A DNA stretch of 37,679 nt from CAZLMF01 sp964560565 (GCA_964560565.1 CAZLMF010000002.1:1-37679), one strand, 5' to 3'. Shown: positions 15,910-23,979, counted from the stretch's first letter. Program-made: numbers and translations. The notes: generated by a model from the sequence alone, not told the origin.

Positions 15910-16722
15910 TTACCCTGCATACTCATTTTTGACGTATTGACCACGCAGTACTGATAAATCATGGCTTTCAGGAGCGAATATATCCAGCGCAGAATAATCC
16001 TCATATAGTGAAAAGGAAATTTGATTAAATTCAGCCATTAAGTCATTATCGGAGTAAAGCGTTGCATACCCACTAGTAGTAGTTGCAGGTTCATCAAGCT
16101 TGTAGATTTCAAAATCAATTCTTTCACCATCGAAGTTATAAATCGAGACCACATAGTCATCGGAGTAGTAGTCACCCACCCATTCGGGTGAAAAATCAGT
16201 ACCACTTGTTGTTTCTAGCAGCCACTGCCCACCGAAGCCTTGCATATATATATTTTCGCTTTCATATGCGTATGCGTAAGCGGCGCCAATGGTGCCTGTC
16301 GGCTCGTCAACATCAAGCCTATATACATAGCACTGCTCACCTTCAATTTCTGTCAAGTCAACCAGTACCATTATATAATTCGTGCCGTCGCTATACTCGG
16401 GTATATGGTCATTGTCCCTCATGGTGTCAAATACAAACTTAGCAGCTTCAGGAGCATTTGTGTATCCACTTAAATCCTTTGAAATTTCAAATTCCTCTGC
16501 ATATTCTAAATTTGGCCCAAAATTAAAACCACTCCAATATGCCGTATCACTGTCTAGGCTTTGTTCATCTTGACTTGTCTGTGTTGTTGACACTTCACTT
16601 GTAGTGGTTTGAATGGTTGATTCATTGCTTGACACAGGGGCGCTTTCCTTGCAAGCGGAGAGTGGAGCTATTAACAGCACAGCGCAGAGGATAAAAGGTA
16701 TTTCTTTGAAAAGTTTTTTCAT
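15910..16722 (-). CDS. Lipoprotein of unknown function
   Basis: A 270-residue lipoprotein: signal peptide with lipobox APLSAC (Cys 24), a Ser/Thr/Gln-rich linker to about residue 55, then a mixed alpha/beta domain with many Tyr and acidic residues (for example AYAYAYESENIYMQGF). No family recognised. GGAGG lies nine bases before the ATG. It is the second gene of the operon, 61 bases after the smaller transglutaminase-like gene. The design, lipid anchor plus flexible linker plus globular domain, is the same as in the lipoprotein at 13577-14326, but the domains are not obviously related. Confidence 0.75.
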   Translation of the reverse strand: MKKLFKEIPFILCAVLLIAPLSACKESAPVSSNESTIQTTTSEVSTTQTSQDEQSLDSDTAYWSGFNFGPNLEYAEEFEISKDLSGYTNAPEAAKFVFDTMRDNDHIPEYSDGTNYIMVLVDLTEIEGEQCYVYRLDVDEPTGTIGAAYAYAYESENIYMQGFGGQWLLETTSGTDFSPEWVGDYYSDDYVVSIYNFDGERIDFEIYKLDEPATTTSGYATLYSDNDLMAEFNQISFSLYEDYSALDIFAPESHDLSVLRGQYVKNEYAG

Positions 16723-16783
16723 TGCTTATTTCCTCCAATAAGTTTATTTATGCTCACGGTAAGACTGATGAATTGAGATAATT

Positions 16784-17950
16784 TTACTTATTAACATTTA
16801 GTAAGAATTCCTCCATATGCCCTACCATTATATGCTCGTGTTCCTCGTCAATTGGTATATAGAAGTAATTTTCACTTACATAATCCTGCCCGATGATATC
16901 GCCACTAGCTGAATCGTCCCAGGTTACATCAACCATCACCGGGTCACTTCCATCACAGGGGAAAACTATGTTCCATGCATGGCTTTCGTCATCGGTTTCA
17001 TTCCCACGCACCCATGCGGTATTAATCCCTGCATAGTTGCATATCATCGAAAATGCACGAGCATAGCCTGCGCATACAGCATCGTGTTGCTCCGAGCCTA
17101 AAACGTTGAAAGCCTCCTGTTTTAACTCGTAGCTATCGCTTGACATCACTTCGCTGAGGTTATAGCCTATCGGCGAGTAGGTAATTTTTCTTGCAATGAA
17201 GTTGTGGATTTTCAGTGCATACTCTCTTTCACTGTCAAAGTCGGTAAAGCCGCCGTATGGAACAGGGTTTTTCATCACAAACTCCAAAGCCTCCGCACAA
17301 GCCTCAAGGTCATTTTCCTGCCCAATATATATCTGCTTAATTCGTGCAAATACCGTATCAGAATCGCCACGCTCCTCGTCGGTGTACATATCCCATAGAC
17401 TAAATGCCGAAAAAGGGAAGTAGGAAAGTGCATTCTCAAAGGCAAAATCCAACACTTCAAAGCCATACCCCTCGGTTGGTACAAGCTCCTTTGCAAGATA
17501 AAACTCCATCTCAAAACAGTTATTCAACATATTGTGCAGCACATAAAGGGAAACCTCATTCACTGCCAAAAAGGTTGGCATTTCATCGTAATGCACATCA
17601 CCAACCCCAAGTATGTCAGGGTAGAACTCAGGGACTTCAGATACAGGTAAATCGAAATCCTCAGGCACTTCACTCGGTGCAGATAAGGAAGATGTTTCGG
17701 TGTATGTAGAAGAGTTTGATGTAAAACTTGTATTTTCTGAACCTTCGGAGGGTAAATCTTCGCTTGAAATTGCGCCTAAAAATAAAAATGTCATCGCTAT
17801 ATAAACAGCAAGTACCAGTAAAGCTGCGCCTAAAGCGCAAGCCCCTGCAATCAACATTTTTTTGCGCTTCCTTTTTGATAAAAGGACTAAAACAACGGCA
17901 AAACTAATCGCAACAGCAACAAATAGCGCCACAGCTATTTCAAGAGTCAT
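16784..17950 (-). CDS. Membrane-anchored transglutaminase-like protein
   Basis: A 388-residue protein with two N-terminal membrane segments (about 5-25 and 33-58), a Ser/Thr-rich linker, and a C-terminal transglutaminase-like (papain fold) domain. The triad is complete: Cys in DAVCAGYARAF (about 293), His in ESHAWNIV (about 324) and Asp in VMVDVTWDD (about 339). Bacterial members act as peptidases or cross-linkers at the cell surface, or bind peptides. The ATG at 17950 is preceded nine bases upstream by TAGGAG; another ATG three codons earlier sits on that site. First gene of the operon that ends at 10888, behind the terminator of the two-component system. Confidence 0.82.
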   Translation of the reverse strand: MTLEIAVALFVAVAISFAVVLVLLSKRKRKKMLIAGACALGAALLVLAVYIAMTFLFLGAISSEDLPSEGSENTSFTSNSSTYTETSSLSAPSEVPEDFDLPVSEVPEFYPDILGVGDVHYDEMPTFLAVNEVSLYVLHNMLNNCFEMEFYLAKELVPTEGYGFEVLDFAFENALSYFPFSAFSLWDMYTDEERGDSDTVFARIKQIYIGQENDLEACAEALEFVMKNPVPYGGFTDFDSEREYALKIHNFIARKITYSPIGYNLSEVMSSDSYELKQEAFNVLGSEQHDAVCAGYARAFSMICNYAGINTAWVRGNETDDESHAWNIVFPCDGSDPVMVDVTWDDSASGDIIGQDYVSENYFYIPIDEEHEHIMVGHMEEFLLNVNK

Positions 17951-18002
17951 TAAAACCATCTCCTAACAGTAATATTTTAACAGACAACAAGGGATAAAAA
18001 GT

Positions 18003-18028
18003 CGAGGGTGGCAAAATTGCCACCCTCG
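18003..18028 (-). terminator. Terminator of the two-component operon
   Basis: CGAGGGTGGCAA (18003-18014), two bases, and its exact reverse complement (18017-18028), a 12-bp perfect inverted repeat. On the minus strand it is followed by ACTTTTTA, and it lies about 60 bases after the response regulator stop. Confidence 0.8.
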
Positions 18029-18086
18029 TCATAAATGTTAATTTAATTACAGCGAAAAAAGCCATGATGTTACTAAATGCTGATTG

Positions 18087-18761
18087 CTATTCCCTTTCAA
18101 AGACGTATCCCTCGCCCCTAGACCAGCTTATATGCCAGCCACCGCCGCTGATTTTTTTATTTAAACGGCTTATTGCGGATTTTAACGCTTGATTGTCACC
18201 CTCCATTGAGGTTTTCCATATCTTTTCGTAAAGGTGCTCGGCAGAGAAAAATCGCTCCTCATTTTGAATGAAAAACAGCAGCAGGTAAAAATCTTTTTTG
18301 GTGACCGATAAATCAGTTCCGTTCAAAGAAACCGCACCAGCCCTTACATCAAGTGTCAAGGCACCTTTTACAATGACCTCGGGCACTCTCTCGGCACGGC
18401 GTAAAAGCGCCTCAATCCTTGCTAAAAGCACATGGAAATCATACGGCTTTGTAAGATAATCGTCGCCCCCTGCTTCAAGCCCACGCACAACATCATTTTT
18501 TCCTGTTAGTCCCGTCAGAAGAAGGATGGGGATGTCAAGCCCTTCCCTTTCTCGCAGGTTATGCATAAATTCAAGCCCGTTTCCGTCGGGCAGCATTATA
18601 TCAAGCACCATCAAGCTTGGCATTTGAGCTTCAATAGCCTTGCGTGTCTCGCTAATGGTGAGCGCGGTAATTACCTTGTACCCCCTGCGGGTAAGCATAC
18701 GCTCATTGCCATGCATAATCTGCTCGTTATCCTCGACCAGCAAAATCCGCTTTTCACTCAT
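18087..18761 (-). CDS. OmpR/PhoB-type response regulator
   Basis: A 224-residue regulator. The receiver domain (about 1-120) has acidic residues ED at 10-11, phospho-acceptor Asp54 in LDIMLPDGNG, Thr in LLLTGL and Lys in LTKPYD. The C-terminal winged-helix domain (about 128-222) ends in WSRGEGYVF, close to the RGxGY signature of the family. Its ATGA overlaps the kinase stop by four bases, so the two are translated together. Target genes are unknown; the next operon downstream (transglutaminase/LemA) is a plausible but unproven one. Confidence 0.93.
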   Translation of the reverse strand: MSEKRILLVEDNEQIMHGNERMLTRRGYKVITALTISETRKAIEAQMPSLMVLDIMLPDGNGLEFMHNLREREGLDIPILLLTGLTGKNDVVRGLEAGGDDYLTKPYDFHVLLARIEALLRRAERVPEVIVKGALTLDVRAGAVSLNGTDLSVTKKDFYLLLFFIQNEERFFSAEHLYEKIWKTSMEGDNQALKSAISRLNKKISGGGWHISWSRGEGYVFERE

Positions 18762-20359
18762 GATTTTTCGCCTCCAAATTGCCCTTCATAGGTCGGCAAG
18801 GAAAATATCACCGTTGTGCCCTTGCCCTGTGTGCTTTCAATTCCAATCCGCCCACCGTGGGATTCCACAACGGTCTTGCATAGATACAGACCGAATCCAG
18901 TGCCCCTCGTGGAAACACCACGCTCGAACACATTGGGTAAAAACTCCGCTGAAATGCCTGTACCGGTGTCTGCCACCGTCACTATAATCTCATTATCTAT
19001 CTTTTCTCCACGAAGAATGATTTCACCCCTTTGCGTATGAGCAGAAGCGTTTTGCAGAAGGTTTGCAACCAACTGCGCAAGTAAATCAGCGTTGCCAAAA
19101 ACACTAAGCTCCTGTGCAATATCCGACTTCAGCACATTTCCCTGTTTTTTCATATGTAGGGCAAACATCTCCGTACTGCTATGTAAAAGTGCGGAAAAGT
19201 CCACTTCCTGCTTGTCGGTTTTCTCACTCATAGAGGCAAGCGTTAGCATTCCACCCACCATCCTAGCAAGGCGCATTATCTCTTGCTGTGCGTTTTGCAA
19301 TAGCTCCGCCGCCTCGGTATTTTTAACCGCCTCACCCATATCGTTGAGCATTTCAGCCACGGTTTGCACATTCACAGAGATAACCGTAAGGGGTGTGCGC
19401 ATTTCGTGAGAAGTGTTTGACAGAAACTCGGTTTTTGCTTTACTGACAAGCTCCAAAACATCCTTTTCATCCTCAGTGATACGCAATAGGTTACGCTGAC
19501 GCTCTTGCTCGAGCTCAAATGGATTTACCACCACTAAAGCAAGCCTTCGAGAAGCAAGGGGAAGAGCTAAAAGCAAAACACCAATTGCCACCAAAAGGCT
19601 TATTATTGACTTGTTAACCGCAGTATTCATCTTTTCAAGGGCAAGGTTAGTTTCGTTTACCATAAGTTCTTGAAGCCCTGTGGACATTGCCAGTGCGCCG
19701 GTATTCGGCACAAATATTCCTATGCGGTATTCACCCTCCCCGAAGGAATACCACGCCTGTAAAACACCATTCTCGCCTTTTGCATAAGTCATATTTGATT
19801 TCCATGCAGTTAAGTTCTCTATAAAGCTGCCAGGCAAAACGTTCCCTTGTTCTATCAACTGCGCATAAAAATTATCCGCTAATTGCGTAAATGCCCCGTC
19901 GTCAACGCCATGGACATAAAACTTTTCGTCCGCCCATATAAATATAGTTGCTCCTTCCTCATCAAGCTTTCCGGGACCCTCATAGCCCTCAGCCGCATCA
20001 AGGGTATTATTAATCAAGTCATAAGCTTCCGCTAAAAGGGTACTCCAATCAGGTGCCTTTCCTTGTTCGGAAAGCTCGGATAGACGGCGGTCAAGCAAAT
20101 TTGCTTGTGATACGGTATATGTATGACGGATATAGGTTTCCTGCTGATAAAAGGCCATTTCAACCATTCTGTGTACATTGCCAGAAAGGACTTGAGCATA
20201 ACCCCTTGAAATATCCACCATGCGGTAGTATGTGATGCTAAAGCTCACGGTACAAATCAAAACTGCCGCAAGTGCAACAATCAGCATCATTGCCAGCAGT
20301 CGTCCCCGTAGTTTAAGCCTATCCCATAAGCTTATCTTGGCTTGTATTGCTTTTGTCAC
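18758..20359 (-). CDS. Sensor histidine kinase with extracellular domain
   Basis: A 533-residue kinase. Two membrane segments (about 23-46 and 250-272) enclose an extracellular sensor of about 200 residues with no family I recognise. The cytoplasmic part has the H box FLSNTSHEMRTPLTV (His about 318), N box NLLQNASAHT, G1 DTGTGIS and G2 GTGFGLYLCK, all intact. I chose the GTG at 20359 because AAAGGAG stands eight bases before it; an ATG ten codons upstream has no such site. It is co-transcribed and overlaps with the response regulator gene. The ligand is unknown; solute-binding gene 3 lies next to it upstream but is separated by its terminator. Confidence 0.92.
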   Translation of the reverse strand: MTKAIQAKISLWDRLKLRGRLLAMMLIVALAAVLICTVSFSITYYRMVDISRGYAQVLSGNVHRMVEMAFYQQETYIRHTYTVSQANLLDRRLSELSEQGKAPDWSTLLAEAYDLINNTLDAAEGYEGPGKLDEEGATIFIWADEKFYVHGVDDGAFTQLADNFYAQLIEQGNVLPGSFIENLTAWKSNMTYAKGENGVLQAWYSFGEGEYRIGIFVPNTGALAMSTGLQELMVNETNLALEKMNTAVNKSIISLLVAIGVLLLALPLASRRLALVVVNPFELEQERQRNLLRITEDEKDVLELVSKAKTEFLSNTSHEMRTPLTVISVNVQTVAEMLNDMGEAVKNTEAAELLQNAQQEIMRLARMVGGMLTLASMSEKTDKQEVDFSALLHSSTEMFALHMKKQGNVLKSDIAQELSVFGNADLLAQLVANLLQNASAHTQRGEIILRGEKIDNEIIVTVADTGTGISAEFLPNVFERGVSTRGTGFGLYLCKTVVESHGGRIGIESTQGKGTTVIFSLPTYEGQFGGEKS

Positions 20360-20421
20360 AATAATTTCTCCTTTAAAGTAAAACTGCAATAAAATTTTAC
20401 GCTTATGTCAATTTCATTTTC

Positions 20422-20450
20422 ATTATATTTCATTTGTTAAAATTATTCAA
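20422..20450 (-). promoter_or_regulatory. Promoter of the two-component operon
   Basis: On the minus strand, TTGAAT (20450-20445), a 17-base spacer, and consensus TATAAT (20427-20422). It lies downstream of the gene 3 terminator, so the operon has its own transcription start. Confidence 0.65.
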
Positions 20451-20470
20451 GGAAAAAATAAGTAGAAAAA

Positions 20471-20488
20471 GCGGAGCTTGCGCTCCGC
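20471..20488 (-). terminator. Terminator of solute-binding gene 3
   Basis: GCGGAGC-TTGC-GCTCCGC, followed on the minus strand by TTTTTCTAC, 16 bases after the stop of gene 3. Stem and loop are identical to the hairpin at 10835-10852. Confidence 0.82.
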
Positions 20489-20504
20489 CATTCACATAAA
20501 TACT

Positions 20505-21890
20505 CTACTTTAGAAAATCATTATACTGGTTAATTTCCGCTTGAATTGCCGCTTCATACTTGCCGCGGATTGTCTGCCAAGATTCTGTAGCCCCAGGATT
20601 ATAGGCAACATCATACATTTCGGTGATATTGTTTCTAATCTCCTCTGAGAAACCTAGTGAAACGTCTACTACAAGTTCCACTGCGCCCTCACTAAGGTCC
20701 ATCATAAAAGCAAATTGCTCATCTGAGAAGCCACTACCCTTTGTGGTTGCAGTGCCGTTGATATAGAAATCCTTAAAGAGAGCAAGATATTCATCATCAG
20801 TCATCATTAGACGACAGCAGTTTAAAAACGCAACTGCGCCCTCAATGTTTTTAGCACCATTTATAACCATGTAGCCAAAAGAACCTCCGGGTGTGTAATA
20901 GGTTTCGCTGTTAGGATCACGCGGATAAGGCACAAAGAACAAATCTTTTTCAGGCAATGCTTCCTTATAGCCGCCAAGAATGTAAATACCCCAGCCGTAG
21001 AAAAGGATTTTTCCGTCTGCAAGAGGGGCGTCAGACTGATAACTGCTTATAACACCGTCATTTTTCATGTCTGTTAGGAAATCTATTGCACGCTCGACTT
21101 CCTTATCATAAATATTGTGTTTAAGGCTGCCATCATCGCCAACGGCAACTAACGACTTACCTGTGGTGGCAACAAAATTTGAGGTTGTCATTCCGGTGCC
21201 TGTGTAGCCCCAAACATTCTCGCCCATGTCGTTGCGCAAATCAGCAAACTCGTAAACCATTTCAGAGAAAGCATCCCAATCCCATTTACCCTCAAGATAA
21301 AGCTCATAAGGATCATCAAAACCGAGCTCATCAATTAAATCGCGGTCATAATGCAGAACCTGCCCTAGACTCTTTTGCCAAGGGAAGTAATAATAATTGC
21401 CATTCCATTTGTACTGCTCGATTACATCTGCAATACCCTCCCAAAGAGGACTTTCCAAGTCAATGTAATCATTAAGGGGCTCATAGTGACCTGCCGATAT
21501 TCCCGATGGGAAAATCGTGTCATCCTTAGGGGTAATATCTGGTGGATCGCCGCTGATAACTAGGTTTGCAAGCTTATCGCCCCAATCCGCCCATGACACA
21601 TTTTCATACACAATTTCGCCACCGAAACGGTCTTTAAAAATTTGAATTGCAGGGGCAATATCAGGGCTGTTCTCTGGACCATAGAAACCAAACCATCTTA
21701 TGGTCTTGTTTTCAAGCTCAACATCAAACTCGTTGCCTTTGATTTCAAGGTCGCTAAACACGCTCTCAGCGCCCTCTCGCTCAGAGTTATAGAATTTTTC
21801 TGAGCTTGCTCCTGCTCCGTCGCAAGCGACAAAGCTAAGCAGTGTAGAAGCCGACAGAATAAGTGCTATAACTCGCTTTAGGTTTTTCAT
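20505..21890 (-). CDS. Extracellular solute-binding lipoprotein 3 (ABC sugar type)
   Basis: A 461-residue third paralogue, lipobox LSFVAC (Cys 23), with GGAGGAG before the ATG. It has the same domain order as genes 1 and 2 but is the most divergent: the segment PWQKSLGQVLHYDRD replaces PWTxxNGxVLQYDRD, and RLMMTDDEYLALFKDF replaces RVMMTDDEFLALYKDF. Differences around the first of these could alter ligand choice. It stands alone, 10 kb from the other two, with its own promoter, two operator-like sites and terminator. No permease nearby. Confidence 0.88.
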   Translation of the reverse strand: MKNLKRVIALILSASTLLSFVACDGAGASSEKFYNSEREGAESVFSDLEIKGNEFDVELENKTIRWFGFYGPENSPDIAPAIQIFKDRFGGEIVYENVSWADWGDKLANLVISGDPPDITPKDDTIFPSGISAGHYEPLNDYIDLESPLWEGIADVIEQYKWNGNYYYFPWQKSLGQVLHYDRDLIDELGFDDPYELYLEGKWDWDAFSEMVYEFADLRNDMGENVWGYTGTGMTTSNFVATTGKSLVAVGDDGSLKHNIYDKEVERAIDFLTDMKNDGVISSYQSDAPLADGKILFYGWGIYILGGYKEALPEKDLFFVPYPRDPNSETYYTPGGSFGYMVINGAKNIEGAVAFLNCCRLMMTDDEYLALFKDFYINGTATTKGSGFSDEQFAFMMDLSEGAVELVVDVSLGFSEEIRNNITEMYDVAYNPGATESWQTIRGKYEAAIQAEINQYNDFLK

Positions 21891-21949
21891 TTCTTCTCCT
21901 CCAATTAAAAGTGCTATTTTTCATGCGATACAGACAACTTTCTCAAACA

Positions 21950-21963
21950 AAGAATCGTTTACA
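21950..21963. promoter_or_regulatory. Operator-like site, proximal, before solute-binding gene 3
   Basis: AAGAATCGTTTACA, whose reverse complement begins TGTAAACGATT as in the proximal gene 2 site. Only one half matches the TGTA-NN-CG-NN-TACA pattern well. Confidence 0.4.
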
Positions 21964-21974
21964 GAAAAGTTGTA

Positions 21975-21988
21975 TGTATACGATTACA
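21975..21988. promoter_or_regulatory. Operator-like site, distal, before solute-binding gene 3
   Basis: TGTATACGATTACA, identical in all 14 bases to the site at 10663-10676 and at a similar distance from the promoter (about 10-23 bases after the expected start). Confidence 0.65.
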
Positions 21989-22004
21989 TGTACAACTATT
22001 AATA

Positions 22005-22033
22005 AGAATAGCAAAATGAATAAAAGATGTCAA
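22005..22033 (-). promoter_or_regulatory. Promoter of solute-binding gene 3
   Basis: On the minus strand, TTGACA (22033-22028), a 17-base spacer, and TATTCT (22010-22005), the same boxes as gene 2. Confidence 0.78.
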
Positions 22034-22104
22034 GTGACAAAACGTTGAACAAACTTACTTAAAGTTTATGAACTATTACACATTACCATTATATCTATTA
22101 ATGG

Positions 22105-22133
22105 TTGCATTATTTACATGGATAGGATATGAT
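22105..22133 (+). promoter_or_regulatory. Promoter of the small Ser-rich gene
   Basis: TTGCAT (22105-22110), a 17-base spacer, and TATGAT (22128-22133). Transcription would start near 22140, leaving a leader of about 67 bases. Confidence 0.6.
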
Positions 22134-22206
22134 AAAATAAACATAGTGTATATAAATGTAATTTGTAACTTATAGTTTTGCAGTCACAAGTTAGGAGGAA
22201 AATCAT

Positions 22207-22419
22207 ATGGAAAACGAGAACATCACCGCAAAATTGCTTAAATACTATGAGCAGTATAATCGTGGAGCTTCAAAGGAGATTTTTGTTTCTTCAAACACAG
22301 GAGTTTCAAGCTTGCGCCCATCATCGAGAACAAGTCTGACAAGTTCAGGGTCAAGGTTTGGCAGTTATAGGCTATCCTCGGCAGTAAGCGGCTTAGGCTA
22401 TGGTATTGAGCTGATATGA
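22207..22419 (+). CDS. Small Ser-rich protein of unknown function (possible modified-peptide precursor)
   Basis: A 70-residue protein with a strong ribosome site (TTAGGAGGAAAA) and its own promoter, so very likely expressed. The first 26 residues are charged and helical in look (ENITAKLLKYYEQYNRGASK). The rest is rich in Ser, Gly, Arg and Leu (SSLRPSSRTSLTSSGSRFGS) with no Cys. It overlaps the next gene, a glycosyltransferase-like protein, by four bases (ATGA). The leader-plus-core look and the coupled enzyme gene resemble a ribosomal peptide precursor, but no known class motif is present. An alternative is a small substrate or partner protein with a disordered tail. Confidence 0.7.
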   Translation: MENENITAKLLKYYEQYNRGASKEIFVSSNTGVSSLRPSSRTSLTSSGSRFGSYRLSSAVSGLGYGIELI

Positions 22420-23166
22420 ACATCACTGCTTTTCATGTAAACTGCACTGCGCCCTACTTATTATCTAATCGAGGTGAAGTGTATTCTATTGAATATTTCG
22501 ACCTGTTAAGCACAATTTTATCCGCCCTCCAGTGGAAACGCCTAGGTGGGGAAATCGCAATGGTAACCGACCCTGTCGGTGCGGAGTATTATCGGAAAAT
22601 TGGGCTTGAAAGCCTTTGGAACGGCGGAATTGACGATAGCCTTCACTTTGACATTAAAGGCATAGATGCCACATCTCTTTGGGCGGCAGGGAAAGTTTTC
22701 GCCCTTGGCAAGATGAAAGCGCCCTGCGTAATGCTTGATACTGATTTTATAGTCTGGGAGGACATTTCAAGCAAGCTCCTCGACAAGCCTTTAGTGGTGG
22801 CACATAGGGAGGAGCTTTACAGCGATGTTTACCCCGCAAAGGAGCATTTCCACATGATAGAGGGATATAACTTCCCCGAAAAATGGGACTGGTCAACACT
22901 CCCTTGCAATACCGCCTTTGCATACTTTGGCGATGAGGAATTACGCAGCTATTATGTAAAGCGTTCCGTTGAATTTATGCACAGTATAGATTACTGCACT
23001 GACAACCTCACCAATATGGTTTTCGCTGAACAGCGATTACTTGCTATGTGTGCGGTGGAAAAGGACAAGCATATTTCTGCTTTGCTTGATAAGGACGAAA
23101 TATTTACCCCGCAAAAAGCTTTTACGCATATCTGGGGATTCAAGCAATATATGCGTGAAAACGATA
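22416..23166 (+). CDS. Glycosyltransferase-like protein, cut by the N gap
   Basis: About 250 residues are visible before the gap at 23167. The sequence reads like a GT-A fold: a central DxD-type motif in CVMLDTDFIVWED (about residue 110) that would bind a metal-nucleotide sugar, followed by ELYSDVYPAKEHFHM and a conserved-looking LPCNTAFAYFGD. No signal peptide. The related group I think of is a family of unknown function (DUF6734-like), a recollection from sequence style and not a search. The start overlaps the small Ser-rich gene by four bases, so expression is coupled and that protein is a candidate acceptor. The C-terminus is lost in the gap; sequence after the gap belongs to a gene on the other strand. 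Confidence 0.65.
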
Positions 23167-23266
23167 NNNNNNNNNNNNNNNNNNNNNNNNNNNNNNNNNN
23201 NNNNNNNNNNNNNNNNNNNNNNNNNNNNNNNNNNNNNNNNNNNNNNNNNNNNNNNNNNNNNNNNNN
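23167..23266. other. Assembly gap of 100 N
   Basis: Exactly 100 unknown bases, the usual placeholder for a scaffold join of unknown length. It removes the 3' ends of two convergent genes and possibly whole genes between them. Order and orientation across the gap rest on scaffolding alone. Confidence 0.99.
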
Positions 23267-23904
23267 GGCTTGCCGCAGCTTGAGCAAAATGCGCCAGCGT
23301 TACCGGTTGCACCGCATGTAGTGCAGTCCCACCCAGCTTGAGCCTGAGGAGCCTGAGCCTGCTGTGGAGCCTGCTGTGGAGCCTGAGGCTGCTGATATTG
23401 CTGCTGCTGTGGAGCTTGAGGCTGATATGTATACTTAGGTTTTGGGGTAAACACGCTCATTGCGCGCTTTGTAATACCACCGAAGATTGGCATATTAGCG
23501 TCGCTGCCCTTTAGAAGCCTAAGAATTGCGATAATAAAGAATATTAGCAGAGTAAGGTTAACGCATCCGTTAATAAAGTCACCTACGCCGGCAATAGCAC
23601 CAGCAGCACCTGTGTAGCCAATTCTTCCATTTAGTATATCACTTAAATCGAATGATAGTGGTGAAAGTGCCGTAGCAATTCCTGCAAAGAAGCCAAACAC
23701 AAGATCAACGCAGAAAGTGATTACAGTAGCTCCAATCCATGCAAATAGTGGTTGTAGCACCTGTCTAGTAAGCCATTCGTCATTTTCTGCTACAATAGCA
23801 AAGCCAATAACGAGAATCATTGCGGTTGTCATATCAAAAATTGCAAGCAAATAAGCTACAATAGCAATGATGGACAGCCTAATCCCGAATTTCCCTTTAG
23901 TCAT
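23267..23904 (-). CDS. Membrane protein with C-terminal zinc ribbon, 3' end in the gap
   Basis: About 212 residues visible. Four hydrophobic segments span about residues 8-40, 52-78 and 112-132. A Gln/Pro/Ala-rich low-complexity linker (about 160-195, coded by repeats at 23338-23425) leads to a zinc ribbon with two CxxC pairs, WDCTTCGATGNAGAFCSSCG. Such zinc-ribbon membrane proteins are common in Firmicutes and of mostly unknown role. The ATG at 23904 follows GAGAGGGG by about ten bases, and a good promoter lies upstream. Because only a residue or two follow the last Cys before the gap, the true C-terminus is unknown. Confidence 0.75.
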
Positions 23905-23979
23905 TAAAACAAACCCCTCTCATTTTTAACATTTGCAACATTTAACTTTAACATTTTGTCGTTACAAACTACAGTTAAT

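Larger units (their letters stand above)
21891..22206. other. Divergent regulatory region between solute-binding gene 3 and the small Ser-rich gene
   Basis: About 316 bases. The left part carries the gene 3 leader, operator-like sites and promoter; the right part carries the promoter of the small gene (listed separately). ACAACTTTCT (21933-21942) and AGAAAAGTTGT (21963-21973) form a further imperfect inverted repeat around one operator. Nothing else is recognised. Confidence 0.6.

Noticed and set aside
7524..21890. Solute-binding gene copies as part of a transposon or composite element
   Set aside because: No transposase, terminal inverted repeats or target duplications were seen. Ordinary segmental duplication with divergence explains them.
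23140..23321. Reading frames running through the N gap on both strands, such as an extension of the glycosyltransferase-like gene to 23321
   Set aside because: The residues after the gap are the antisense of the zinc-ribbon gene, and unknown bases cannot support a continuous frame. Both genes are called only up to the gap.
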